Positions 1 to 7,399 of a DNA stretch of 52,347 nt are shown one piece after another; the first letter of the stretch is position 1, and every line of letters begins with the position of its first letter. Under the pieces are notes generated by a model. That model worked only from the letters and a program-made list of their open reading frames with translations. It was not told the DNA's origin and searched no databases. The stretch lies in assembly GCA_902799015.1 (NCBI GenBank), contig CADBZI010000007.1, positions 1-52,347 of the forward strand. The letters run 5' to 3'. Made by a program: the position numbers and the translations under genes. Origin of the DNA: an uncultured Lachnospiraceae bacterium (GTDB lineage: Bacteria; Bacillota; Clostridia; Lachnospirales; Lachnospiraceae).

Positions 1-267
1 AAAACCGTTTGTCAGTATGATATGCCGCTCCACATAAAAGAAATACAGAACTCTTGTAATATCAGAACCGACTTTTGCTCTTAACTCAAAAATTCCCTCG
101 GACAGGTGTTTGCTATATGGTTCCCTGAGTTCATATCCATTATCCTGTAAAATGCTGATCGTGTCTGCCATTTTTGCCCGCATCTTTTTATCCAGAGAGA
201 GCAGAAATTCCTTTGCCGGCTGATCACCATTGGGAGTCTCATAGAATTCCACTTCAAATTTTTGCAT
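1..267 (-). CDS. RelE/HigB-like toxin of a type II toxin-antitoxin system (partial, 3' end outside window)
   Basis: The frame is open for 89 codons from an ATG at 267 to the window edge, so the C-terminus is missing. The N-terminus (MQKFEVEFYETPNG) and the later stretches FLLSLDKKMRAKM and IFELRAKVGSDITRVLYFF are typical of phage-derived Gp49-like/RelE-ParE family toxins. Family members act as ribosome-associated mRNA interferases or related growth inhibitors, and a partner antitoxin usually follows. A GAGGTG ribosome site lies 5 bases before the ATG. The gene is read leftward, so a HigA-type HTH antitoxin would be expected beyond the left edge. A consensus promoter with an internal palindrome sits directly upstream, which fits autoregulation. 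Family assignment is from sequence memory; the antitoxin is inferred. Confidence 0.8.
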   Translation of the reverse strand, partial: MQKFEVEFYETPNGDQPAKEFLLSLDKKMRAKMADTISILQDNGYELREPYSKHLSEGIFELRAKVGSDITRVLYFFYVERHIILTNGF

Positions 268-286
268 TGCAACACCTCGTGCCAAT

Positions 287-315
287 ATGATATAGGATAA
301 ATCCTATTTTGTCAA
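287..315 (-). promoter_or_regulatory. Toxin gene promoter with a palindromic operator between -35 and -10
   Basis: On the minus strand TTGACA (315-310) and TATCAT (292-287) are separated by exactly 17 bases. The spacer holds an inverted repeat, ATAGGAT-AA-ATCCTAT (292-307). An antitoxin or toxin-antitoxin complex bound there would block RNA polymerase, the usual autoregulation of such modules. The promoter is read from sequence; the operator role is inferred. Confidence 0.7.
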
Positions 316-404
316 TATCCATGCTGCAGCGATTTGTTTTTGGTCAATTTGTTTTTTCTGCTTTTCCGCTAACGCTAATTTGACCTCAGTTTCAACGCTC
401 GGTT

Positions 405-818
405 TCAATGTTCCTTCTGATATACCTTTGGGGTGACGCCTTTCATTTCACGGAAGGTCTTGGTGAAATAGCTGATGTCCTGAAAACCACATCCCGCTGC
501 GATGTCCGCGATGGACGCCTGGCTGATGGCCAGACGATTGGCAGCTTGCTCGATTCGATATTCCCGAAGATACCGAATGGGCGTCGTTCCAATGGTTGCC
601 CGAAAGCAGCGCAGGCATTCGCTCTCACTGACAGAGGCGCTTTGTGCGATCGCTGCGGTGTCAATGGCTTCTCCATAGTTATCCATGATAAATTGAAGCA
701 TTGCCTTGATGCGCTCACTGTCCCGCAGGTGCTTGGGGGATATGTCAGTCTGTATGGAGATCATATGCTCCGCAATCAGGGCAATGGCCGTCGATGGAGC
801 TGTGATCAGACGGAGCAA
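405..818 (-). pseudogene. C-terminal fragment of an AraC-family transcription regulator
   Basis: The reading frame encodes two helix-turn-helix motifs of an AraC/XylS DNA-binding domain (ERIKAMLQFI, then IADIAAGCGFQDISYFTKTF and the terminal MKGVTPKVYQK). The N-terminal sensing domain expected in a protein of about 280-300 residues is absent. Upstream the frame runs into a stop codon about 15 bases before the last AraC-like residues, and the DNA there belongs instead to a SIS-domain gene in another frame. No ribosome site is present; only a TTG at 818 could open the fragment. It is a remnant produced by a deletion that joined two neighbouring genes, and probably non-functional. Confidence 0.75.
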
Positions 819-1035
819 AGATCTTCAGACGCCTGGAATTGCCAACGTTGATCCCCTTTCCGAAATCACATACCCAGTGAGATGCTGCCGCCGCGCTGCC
901 GCCGTTTCCAAGGACAAATACATGCTTACCGTTCTCACGTGCCTCCTGGATGCAGCCTTCCAGTTTCTCGATATCCTCACGGCTGATCTGATCGAGCGTT
1001 TCCTTCAGTTCCTGACTGTAATAATCAAAAAACAT
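745..1035 (-). pseudogene. SIS-domain sugar isomerase (phosphoheptose isomerase-like), truncated by deletion
   Basis: The ATG at 1035 has a GAGGAGAGG ribosome site and follows the cupin gene by 15 bases, as the last gene of the operon. The first 75 or so residues match SIS proteins: an N-terminal helix (EDIEKLEGCI), then the nucleotide/sugar-phosphate loop FVLGNGGSAAAASH and a conserved FAPSDH segment. A SIS sugar isomerase normally has about 190-200 residues. Here the homology stops near 815, after which the frame reads out-of-frame AraC DNA and ends at 745. The C-terminal half, with part of the active site and dimer interface, is lost, so activity is unlikely. Confidence 0.75.
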
Positions 1036-1050
1036 CTCTGTCCTCTCCTC

Positions 1051-1515
1051 TCATTCCTCGTTATAAACACACGGGCCAATATAGTCGCTTGCGTACTCGC
1101 TCTTGTCATCCGCCAGCACGTCATATCCTGCACGCAGATAGAGTTCGAGCTGCGGCGGAGTCGCAATGCCAATCGTTACAAAAGGTTCCGTATTTCCTTC
1201 CGGATTCCTGGTGCCATGCATCACGCCGGGAGGCGCAAAGACGATATCGCCTGCCTTACAGGGGATCCACCTGTCATGGAGATAGCACTCCCCTTCTCCG
1301 GAATAGATGAGCAGGATCTCTTCGGAAAGCGGATGCACATGTGGCGCAAACTCCTTTCCCGGTTCATGGAAGCCAACACCCATGTTGACGCCTTTGCATC
1401 CCATCTTTGGGTTCAGAGCCCAGTGAACGACATGGCCGTTCGGCATGGTCCAGGTCTCACCGCCGTCGATACTGAATTTTCCACCATATTTCTGGACATA
1501 TTCTTTCTTAGTCAT
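1051..1515 (-). CDS. Cupin-domain protein, sugar-operon associated
   Basis: A 154-residue single-domain cupin. The two conserved cupin motifs are visible: PHVHPLSEEILLIYSGEGE in the middle, with the His-x-His and Glu metal ligands, and PPGVMHGTRN further on with the third His. Such proteins bind a divalent metal and act as small isomerases or dioxygenases, or simply bind sugars. The ATG at 1515 is chosen because GGAGG lies 8 bases upstream; an upstream TTG overlaps that ribosome site. The gene lies between a zinc dehydrogenase and a truncated SIS gene in a leftward operon, so a role in isomerising or lactonising a sugar acid is plausible but not shown. Confidence 0.8.
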   Translation of the reverse strand: MTKKEYVQKYGGKFSIDGGETWTMPNGHVVHWALNPKMGCKGVNMGVGFHEPGKEFAPHVHPLSEEILLIYSGEGECYLHDRWIPCKAGDIVFAPPGVMHGTRNPEGNTEPFVTIGIATPPQLELYLRAGYDVLADDKSEYASDYIGPCVYNEE

Positions 1516-1592
1516 TTCTTTTTCCTCCAATTCACATGCAGGCCGCCGGCCCGCTCTTTTCAGTTCTGTTCACTGCCTGCCGTCAGCTTTTA

Positions 1593-2624
1593 TCAGAAAG
1601 CCACGACTGCCTTGATCGCAGCTCCACTTCTTGCATCCGCGAATGCCTGGAGCGCATCTTTGTAATCGTATACGGTAATGAGCTTGTTCAGCTCATCCTT
1701 GAGCTGGATCACTTTGTCGAGAACTGCTGATGTTCCGTCCGCTTTCAGCTGCGGAGCCGGTCCCTTGGATCCGACTATAGTCAGTTCTTTTCGCATGATC
1801 GGAAGCGGCTCAAATCCGTCAACTGCTCCGAAGTACACGCTCGGTACAACGATCCTGCCTCCGGTCCTGGCTGCCGTAAACGCATCCTGCAGCACTGCCG
1901 GAGCTCCGGTTGCTTCGATAACGACATCCAGTCCTTCCTGCGCGGTCATCTCTTTGACCTGGTCGAGCCAGTTCGCGTCAGCCGTATCTACAACATCCAG
2001 AAGCCCGGTCTTGCGGACCTGCTCGATGCGGAGCTTGCTGCGATCTGCCCCGATCACCTTGCCGGCACCGAGGGTCTTCAGAATCAGAGCAGCGATGAAA
2101 CCGATCGCTCCAAGGCCGAATACCAGCACATTGTCACCCGGCTTTACATCCGCCTTCATGGCAACATGGAATGCGCAGTTTGCCGGCTCCATGACGGATG
2201 CGGTGACGTAGTCGAGATCTTCCGGTATCGGAGTCAGGAAGCTGTATGCATCCGTGTTGGTCACAAGGGTCTGCTCAGTGAAACCACCCGGAAGAAGAGC
2301 ATCATTGAGGCTCTTGCAGTAATTCTGCAGTCCGTTCCGACAGAACCAGCATCTTCCGCAGCCCTTGATCAGTTCGCTGGCTACGCGCATGCCTTTCTTC
2401 ATGCCGTTAGCGCCTTTGCCCTCATCGAGAATGATTCCTGAAAACTCATGTCCGAAATAATGCTCTCCGGAAAGATCGCGTCTTCCGTTATAAAGTGCCA
2501 GGTCGCTTCCACAGATCCCGCAGGCCTTGACATCGACCATAACCGTGCTGTCGGTAACTCCAAACATCTCATCCGTGTTCTCCAGAACCAGTTTTCCAGG
2601 CTCAATCAATTTAACTTTTCTCAT
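1593..2624 (-). CDS. Zinc-dependent medium-chain alcohol/polyol dehydrogenase
   Basis: A 343-residue MDR-family dehydrogenase of usual length. The catalytic zinc site is visible as ACGICGSD (Cys) and GHEFSG (His-Glu). The structural zinc loop has four cysteines in CGRCWFC followed by a fourth in NYC. The Rossmann fold carries VFGLGAIGF. Closest general relatives are sorbitol/xylitol dehydrogenases and threonine dehydrogenase-like enzymes, which oxidise a secondary alcohol with NAD(P)+. It lies 98 bases downstream of the isomerase/epimerase gene and 77 bases upstream of the cupin, so it probably oxidises a polyol or a keto-sugar precursor in the same pathway. The exact substrate cannot be told from sequence. 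Confidence 0.88.
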   Translation of the reverse strand: MRKVKLIEPGKLVLENTDEMFGVTDSTVMVDVKACGICGSDLALYNGRRDLSGEHYFGHEFSGIILDEGKGANGMKKGMRVASELIKGCGRCWFCRNGLQNYCKSLNDALLPGGFTEQTLVTNTDAYSFLTPIPEDLDYVTASVMEPANCAFHVAMKADVKPGDNVLVFGLGAIGFIAALILKTLGAGKVIGADRSKLRIEQVRKTGLLDVVDTADANWLDQVKEMTAQEGLDVVIEATGAPAVLQDAFTAARTGGRIVVPSVYFGAVDGFEPLPIMRKELTIVGSKGPAPQLKADGTSAVLDKVIQLKDELNKLITVYDYKDALQAFADARSGAAIKAVVAF

Positions 2625-2722
2625 TTTTTCGATCCTTTCCGCTTTCCTTTTCCTGTATATGTCCGATATCTTGATTTTCTTTTCTCTGTTCCTTCCCTGT
2701 CTTTACAGGACCAGACATACTT

Positions 2723-3622
2723 TTATCTTCCCTCGTATGAGGTCTCGCCGAACTTGTTGTCGATTGGTCCGTACTGGGCGTTATACTCTGCTCTCGCAAA
2801 AGCCGCCTTCGCCGTCTGAAGTCCTATTCTCATCTGACGCTCCGCCTCATCCGCGGAATCAAACCACAGTTTCCAGGGGTACAGGCCGAATACTTCAAAG
2901 GAGCAGTATTTGTCGAATCCAGATTCCAGAAGTGCAGCTGCGATAGCGTCAAAATCGATGTGTCCAGTGCCCGGCGCGCAGCGGTTGGAGTCTGCCAGAT
3001 GCAGGTTTTGCAGCGCGTACCCGTACTTCCTGATGGATCCGGCAGGATCAGTTTCCTCTATGTTGATGTGATAGGTATCCGCCATGGTACATACATGCGG
3101 GTGATTGACCATCTCCACGAATTCCGTCGCTTCCTGCATGGTATTGAGGAAATTGGTCTCATAGCGGTTGATGGCTTCAACTGCCAGGTAAACATCCTTC
3201 GTCTGCGCGTAATCCCCTGCGCGTCTCAGAACTTCAGCCACACACTTTGCAGCTTCTTCACGGTCTGCTTCATCATCCAGATGTCTGGTTGCTCCGCCAC
3301 TTCCGACGATCACTGTCTTTGCATCCAGGTCTGCAGCAACATCGATCACTTTGCAGAGATATTCACAAGCCTTTTCATTCTGCTCCTTATCTTTCGTCGC
3401 AAGCTTCACGCTGCCATCCCAGATATAATGCAGTCCGCTGCAGGCGATCCCAGCTTCATCAAGCCATCCTTTTACCTCTGCTCTGCGCTCCTTCGTGCTC
3501 TCGACCGGAAGATGCTTCGCTGCAGTAATCTCCACAGCGTCAAATCCGATCTCTGCCGCTCTCCGGATCGTATCGTGCAGATCATGCATTCCAAAAACTG
3601 CGGTACACATACTGAACTTCAT
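2723..3622 (-). CDS. Sugar phosphate isomerase/epimerase, xylose isomerase-like TIM barrel
   Basis: A 299-residue AP-endonuclease-2/xylose isomerase-like barrel. Features seen are the beta-1 region KFSMCTAVFGMHD, FDAVEITAAKHLP, the metal-ligand region AVEAINRYETNFL, and MADTYHINIEE near the C-terminal third with conserved Asp and His. Family members epimerise ketoses (tagatose/psicose 3-epimerase) or isomerise sugar acids with a divalent metal. The ATG at 3622 is chosen over an upstream ATG because AGAAGGAGGG lies just before it. It is the first gene of the leftward operon with the dehydrogenase, cupin and truncated SIS genes, and is divergent from the LysR regulator. Confidence 0.85.
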   Translation of the reverse strand: MKFSMCTAVFGMHDLHDTIRRAAEIGFDAVEITAAKHLPVESTKERRAEVKGWLDEAGIACSGLHYIWDGSVKLATKDKEQNEKACEYLCKVIDVAADLDAKTVIVGSGGATRHLDDEADREEAAKCVAEVLRRAGDYAQTKDVYLAVEAINRYETNFLNTMQEATEFVEMVNHPHVCTMADTYHINIEETDPAGSIRKYGYALQNLHLADSNRCAPGTGHIDFDAIAAALLESGFDKYCSFEVFGLYPWKLWFDSADEAERQMRIGLQTAKAAFARAEYNAQYGPIDNKFGETSYEGR

Positions 3623-3738
3623 GTTGCCCTCCTTCTCCCTTCCGGAATATATGCGGTGGATGATCACCGTGTTGTATCTTTTTTCCTGTTTTTTTCAGAA
3701 ATCTTTCTTCTTTCTGATTCAAAGTGTAGCGAATGGTG

Positions 3739-3787
3739 TATAATAAATCCAATATATGAATTTTAATTTTTCATAGTTTCAAACTAT
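3739..3787 (+). promoter_or_regulatory. lysR promoter -10 and LysR-type T-N11-A palindrome
   Basis: TATAAT at 3739-3744 is the likely -10 for the LysR gene; its -35 is weak. A perfect inverted repeat, ATAGTTT-C-AAACTAT (3773-3787), contains the T-N11-A signature of LysR-type binding sites. It lies between this -10 and the LysR ribosome site (GAGGTG), and upstream of the divergent operon, so it could serve autorepression and activation of that operon. The palindrome is directly visible; the regulatory role is inferred. Confidence 0.6.
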
Positions 3788-3800
3788 TAAGAGGTGCAAA

Positions 3801-4673
3801 ATGACACTGAACCAGATCAACTACTTTCAGAAAATAGCTGAGATCGGTAACATGGGGCGGACGGCTGAACTCCTCCACATCTCTCAGCCAAGCCTGAGCG
3901 TTGCAATTTCAAACCTGGAAAAAGAACTGAATGTAAAACTATTCCACCGTACGGGCCATCGGCTGTTTCTGAGCACAGACGGAGAACAGTTCCTGATTCA
4001 TGCGAAAAAGATTCTGACGGATGTGCAGGAGGCTCAACTCCATATGCAATCTCTCTCTGCGGACCGCGAGGTCCACATCCGTATCGGATGCATTGCTCCT
4101 GTCCTGTATGATTATCTTCCTAAGCGGATACAGGAATTCCTTGCCATACCGAAAAACAAAAAACTGAAGATCGATTTTACGACAGACAATACGTCTGTCC
4201 TGATCCCCAAGCTTCGCGATGGGTATTATGATTTTGTAATCTGTTCGGAATCCGACAGCAATGACCTGTTGCAGACAGAATTGATCCGGGAGCCTTATGT
4301 TCTTTTGTGCCCTCCTAAGGCTCCGGTACCTGAGAACTGGGAAGATCTCCTGGAGAAAGACCTGATTGGTTTCCATATCCGGGCAGCAGCCCACCATGAA
4401 GTCCACACAATGCTGCTCCAGCATGGAATTCAGCCTGTATACCGGCACCGGGCTCCGGATGAAGAAAGCATTGCATCCCTGGTCTCCCACGGGTTCGGAT
4501 ACGGCATCGTTCCAAGGGTCGGCGCACTGGAACATTTTGATATCCAGATCTTACCGCTCCCTGCTCCAAGCGACTCTATTGTGCGTACCATCTATATGAC
4601 ACAGCTCATCAGCCGCCCGCCCATCGGGGCCGCAAAGCGATTCCATGATTTTCTGATGAAACACAACTCTTAA
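3801..4673 (+). CDS. LysR-family transcriptional regulator
   Basis: A 290-residue protein with the standard LysR layout. Residues 1-60 form the winged HTH (LNQINYFQKIAEIGNMGRTA, then ISQPSLSVAISNLEKEL and KLFHRT). The rest is a periplasmic-binding-like effector domain (VHIRIGCIAPVLYDYLP, and VSHGFGYGIVPRVG near the end). It is transcribed away from the isomerase/dehydrogenase/cupin operon, with about 180 bases between the two starts that hold a T-N11-A palindrome. LysR proteins usually control the divergent operon in response to a pathway intermediate, so a sugar or sugar-acid effector is the likely signal. Start is supported by GAGGTG 5 bases upstream. Confidence 0.92.
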   Translation: MTLNQINYFQKIAEIGNMGRTAELLHISQPSLSVAISNLEKELNVKLFHRTGHRLFLSTDGEQFLIHAKKILTDVQEAQLHMQSLSADREVHIRIGCIAPVLYDYLPKRIQEFLAIPKNKKLKIDFTTDNTSVLIPKLRDGYYDFVICSESDSNDLLQTELIREPYVLLCPPKAPVPENWEDLLEKDLIGFHIRAAAHHEVHTMLLQHGIQPVYRHRAPDEESIASLVSHGFGYGIVPRVGALEHFDIQILPLPAPSDSIVRTIYMTQLISRPPIGAAKRFHDFLMKHNS

Positions 4674-4872
4674 GCAGATAGTCAGGCTGTGCATTAATGA
4701 AAAAACTCCAATCATTGCAGAAAGATTTGTGGGAAGAATGGATTTTTGACAATTTTCGCGGAACAAAAAAGAAGCACCAACCCCGCGTCGTTGACGCAAG
4801 ACCAGTACTCCCTCCGTGCACCTCCAGGGGCTCGAAACTGAATTATACCGATTAACAAATGGATTTTAGAGC
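4674..4872. other. Intergenic stretch without recognisable genes
   Basis: About 200 bases follow the LysR gene. No open frame with a ribosome site and no clear terminator or RNA gene was recognised. It leads into a remnant membrane-protein frame on the minus strand and probably belongs to the same decayed segment. Confidence 0.4.
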
Positions 4873-5211
4873 CTAAAACGTTCCCCTGTTTCTTTTGAAA
4901 ACATACCAGCATATACTGCCTATAATCCATAAAACTATGCCGACATAAATCATATTAATCGGACAGATTTCCTGAAGTATATTTCCAAATACGGCCGTAA
5001 TTGTCGTGATCCCTCCCAAAGCAAGGAAGACCGGCCAGAGTATTGCCAAGGTGAGATTACCCCTGTTTTTCCTGAACAGGAAGATCGTAATGCTTAGAAT
5101 GACTGCGATGCAGATCCCTGCAATTATTACCAGAACAACCCAGTAGACGATAGTTTTCAGAAATGGGATCGGAATTCGTGTACTGAATCCTGCGGCTGCC
5201 TCTCCTAAGCC
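4873..5211 (-). pseudogene. Remnant of a small multi-spanning membrane protein lacking its start
   Basis: The minus strand is open for 112 codons up to a TAG at 4873 but has no ATG, GTG or TTG near its 5' end. It encodes three hydrophobic segments: one around IVYWVVLVIIAGICIAVILS, one around LAILWPVFLALGGITTI, and one around YVGIVLWIIGSICWYVF followed by the basic tail KRNRGTF. This is a membrane protein of unknown family. Its frame picks up exactly where the upstream excisionase-like gene stops, one frame off, which suggests a recombination joint. I do not recognise a function. Confidence 0.45.
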
Positions 5212-5378
5212 TAGAAACGACGGTTCGCTTTTCCGGCGATCACGATCAGATTCGGGTTGAGTTTCAGCATCCGGCGGTTCAGTTCCCGGATGATCTTATA
5301 CCCCTGTGCCCGTGAAACGCCCCAATCCCTGCAAACCTCATTGACATCTACAAACATCCTATCTCTGCTTTCTCTCAT
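5211..5378 (-). CDS. Small excisionase-like HTH DNA-binding protein, probably C-terminally truncated
   Basis: A 55-codon frame begins at an ATG (5378) preceded by GGAAAGGAG. The protein reads FVDVNEVCRDWGVSRAQGYK, a helix-turn-helix, then IIRELNRRMLK and IVIAGKANRRF. It resembles small MerR/excisionase-type HTH proteins common on clostridial mobile elements, which usually continue with about ten more residues. Here a TAG follows directly after NRRF at what looks like a joint with a membrane-protein remnant. A strong promoter and a palindromic operator lie upstream, divergent from an XRE regulator. This is the usual control arrangement of an integrated element, so the patch may be a relic of one. 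Confidence 0.6.
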   Translation of the reverse strand: MRESRDRMFVDVNEVCRDWGVSRAQGYKIIRELNRRMLKLNPNLIVIAGKANRRF

Positions 5379-5435
5379 TCTTTTCTCCTTTCCTACTTTT
5401 GTTGATTACGGAACAGACCTCAAGCTACGATTGCT

Positions 5436-5461
5436 TGTGAGTAGCATATATGTTACTCACA
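5436..5461. promoter_or_regulatory. 26-bp palindromic operator between divergent regulators
   Basis: The sequence forms TGTGAGTA-N10-TACTCACA, and the ten central bases contain CATATATG, so almost the whole 26 bp is a palindrome. It starts at the predicted transcription start of the minus-strand HTH gene. The neighbouring XRE protein is the obvious candidate binder. The palindrome is directly visible; the binder is inferred. Confidence 0.6.
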
Positions 5462-5467
5462 GTCTGT

Positions 5468-5496
5468 ATTGTATTTCCATTCTTTGTTACTGTCAA
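5468..5496 (-). promoter_or_regulatory. Sigma-A promoter for the excisionase-like gene
   Basis: On the minus strand TTGACA (5496-5491) and TACAAT (5473-5468) are separated by 17 bases. The predicted start site falls at about 5461, on the edge of the palindromic operator, so a bound repressor would block initiation. Confidence 0.7.
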
Positions 5497-5582
5497 GTAT
5501 CATATTTGTTTCTTTATAATCTGTTAAGATTCCTTCCTCTCACGTCCTAAAACTGCTATAATATAGAAAATGAGGTGATAGA

Positions 5583-6176
5583 ATGCATGATATGGAAAAT
5601 GTAAGAATAGGGGATAGGATCAAAAAGATCCGTCTAATGCGCGAGCTTACACAGAAACAATTAGGTGACCGTGTGGGGCTTAGTGATGTGCGGATACGCC
5701 AGTATGAGATGGGAATACGGCGTCCGAAAGAAGATATGCTGATTAAACTGGCCCAGGCCCTGGATGTGAATGTCGCGGCCATCTCTGATCCTGACCTAGT
5801 TTCTTATATGCAGACCATGCACACCCTGTTTATGATGGAAGACCGCTTTGGCGCGCACCCCGTAAAAGTTGATGGGGAATATCTTGTCTCATTCCTGACG
5901 GGTGAAAATCTTCCGGGGCAGCGTGACAGCATGCTGGAATATATGGAAGCCTGGTATAAACGCTACAATCAGTATCAGGAAAGCCTCGCATCTGCTCAGA
6001 AGCAGGAAGAAGAGGAAAAGAAGGAATACGATCTTTGGCGGTATCGGTATCCTATGGATGATGCCGAAGCTGCATCAAAAGGAATGCGCCGCCGTATGAA
6101 AATTGACCAGCTGAAAGAAGAGCTGGCAAAGCTGGAAGAAGAAGAGAAAAATGAAAGGGAAAGGAAAAGCAGATAA
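5583..6176 (+). CDS. XRE-family HTH regulator with charged coiled-coil C-terminus
   Basis: A 197-residue protein. Residues about 8-65 are a Cro/C1-type HTH: IKKIRLMRELTQKQLGDRVG, then LSDVRIRQYEMGIRRP and ALDVNVAAISDP. The middle region is of unknown fold. The last 60 residues are almost entirely charged (QKQEEEEKKE and LKEELAKLEEEEKNERERK), predicting a long helix or coiled coil suited to oligomerisation. The start is supported by GAGGTGATAG just upstream; TATAAT at 5557-5562 is a possible -10 with a weak -35. It is divergent from the excisionase-like gene and probably binds the shared palindrome at 5436-5461. Confidence 0.85.
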   Translation: MHDMENVRIGDRIKKIRLMRELTQKQLGDRVGLSDVRIRQYEMGIRRPKEDMLIKLAQALDVNVAAISDPDLVSYMQTMHTLFMMEDRFGAHPVKVDGEYLVSFLTGENLPGQRDSMLEYMEAWYKRYNQYQESLASAQKQEEEEKKEYDLWRYRYPMDDAEAASKGMRRRMKIDQLKEELAKLEEEEKNERERKSR

Positions 6177-6224
6177 AAATCCTTATACCTGAATTTGCAA
6201 GCATTTTGCAAGCACGAACGACAA

Positions 6225-6249
6225 AGAACCCGCCATTTAGGCGGGTTCT
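6225..6249. terminator. Bidirectional terminator hairpin
   Basis: A 10-bp perfect stem (AGAACCCGCC with GGCGGGTTCT, loop ATTTA) sits between the convergent XRE and GMP synthase genes. A-rich and T-containing flanks on both sides fit termination from either direction. Confidence 0.75.
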
Positions 6250-6262
6250 GAGCGTTTTGCAA

Positions 6263-7249
6263 TTATTCGTACTCCACAGTTGCGGGCGGCTTCGGGGTAA
6301 AGTCATAGAGCACACGATTAATCCCCGGCACTTCCTCGATCATCCGCTTCACCAGGTGATCCATCAGTTCATCCGGCAGATGCTCTACCGTGACTTCCAT
6401 AACGTCTGTCGTATTGATCGCGCGGATGATGCACGGCCAGTCAAATGTGCGCTTTCCGTCTTTTACACCAGTGGACTTGAAGTCCGGAACAACGGTGAAA
6501 TACTGCCATACTTTTCCTTCCAGACCGTTCTTTGCGAATTCTTCTCTCAGAATCGCGTCTGTCTCGCGGACTGCCTCAAGACGGTCGCGGGTGATCGCGC
6601 CGGGGCATCTCACGCCAAGTCCCGGGCCCGGAAACGGCTGACGGAAGACCATGTTGTCCGGAAGGCCGAGTTCCTTGCCGACCATGCGGACTTCATCCTT
6701 GAACAGGATCTTGACCGGCTCTACCAGTTCGAATCGCTCAGCGATATCCGCGGGAAGGCCGCCGGCATTGTGATGTGCCTTTACGCCCGCTTCGCTCTCC
6801 AGAATATCCGGCCAGATGGTTCCCTGTGCCAGGAACTTCACGCCGTCCAGCTTCCTTGCTTCTTCCGCGAATACATCGATAAACTCTTCGCCGATGATAT
6901 GCCGCTTCTGCTCGGGATCACTGACACCGGCCAGCTTGTCCAGGAAACGGTCCACCGCATCCACATAGATCAGATTCGCATCCATCTCATCGCGGAATAC
7001 CTTGATGACCTGCTCAGGCTCTCCTTTGCGCAGCAGTCCGTGATTCACATGTACACAGATCAGCTGCTTGCCGACCGCTTTGATCAGGAGTGCTGCAACC
7101 ACTGAGGAATCTACGCCTCCGGACAGTGCCAGCAGTACCTTGTTGTCTCCGATCTGTGCGCGGAGTTCTTTGACCTGCTCTTCAATGTATGCCTGTGCAA
7201 GTGCAGGTGTGGTAATTCTTTCCATATTGTCAGGTCTTCTCTCAGTCAT
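6263..7249 (-). CDS. guaA: Stand-alone GMP synthase ATP-pyrophosphatase subunit
   Basis: A 328-residue protein equivalent to the C-terminal two thirds of GuaA. It has the PP-loop SGGVDSS (residues about 43-49), the lid region HIIGEEFIDVF, the substrate segment [20 protein letters not shown], and a C-terminal dimerisation domain ending VLYDFTPKPPATVEYE. It would adenylate XMP and replace the adenylyl group with ammonia to give GMP, but has no glutaminase domain of its own. The ATG at 7249 follows GGAGAGG. It is divergent from a complete guaA gene only 361 bases away, so ammonia may come from free NH4+ or from a glutaminase subunit elsewhere. Redundant or condition-specific use of the two enzymes is inferred. 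Confidence 0.9.
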   Translation of the reverse strand: MTERRPDNMERITTPALAQAYIEEQVKELRAQIGDNKVLLALSGGVDSSVVAALLIKAVGKQLICVHVNHGLLRKGEPEQVIKVFRDEMDANLIYVDAVDRFLDKLAGVSDPEQKRHIIGEEFIDVFAEEARKLDGVKFLAQGTIWPDILESEAGVKAHHNAGGLPADIAERFELVEPVKILFKDEVRMVGKELGLPDNMVFRQPFPGPGLGVRCPGAITRDRLEAVRETDAILREEFAKNGLEGKVWQYFTVVPDFKSTGVKDGKRTFDWPCIIRAINTTDVMEVTVEHLPDELMDHLVKRMIEEVPGINRVLYDFTPKPPATVEYE

Positions 7250-7309
7250 TCCATCCTCTCCTTCAATGATCTTCATAAACGGGCATCCCGTCCGGCCAAT
7301 TACCTTTTT

Positions 7310-7339
7310 ATTATACCTTTCCATACAGCTTGTATACAA
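7310..7339 (-). promoter_or_regulatory. Promoter of the stand-alone GMP synthase gene
   Basis: On the minus strand TTGTAT (7339-7334) and TATAAT (7315-7310) are separated by 18 bases. The -35 lies inside a 10-bp palindrome, TTGTATACAA (7330-7339), which might be an operator. Confidence 0.55.
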
Positions 7340-7399
7340 CGCATGAATTTTCCAAAATCCACAGGCAGATCAGCGCCATTTCCGTTATTTCTTTCTATC

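Noticed and set aside
81..275. 64-codon minus-strand frame at the left edge
   Set aside because: It overlaps the toxin gene in another frame, has no ribosome site and no recognisable family; the toxin frame explains the region.
745..1035. SIS-AraC as a functional fusion protein
   Set aside because: The two parts are in different frames and a stop precedes the AraC part, so no single product is made.
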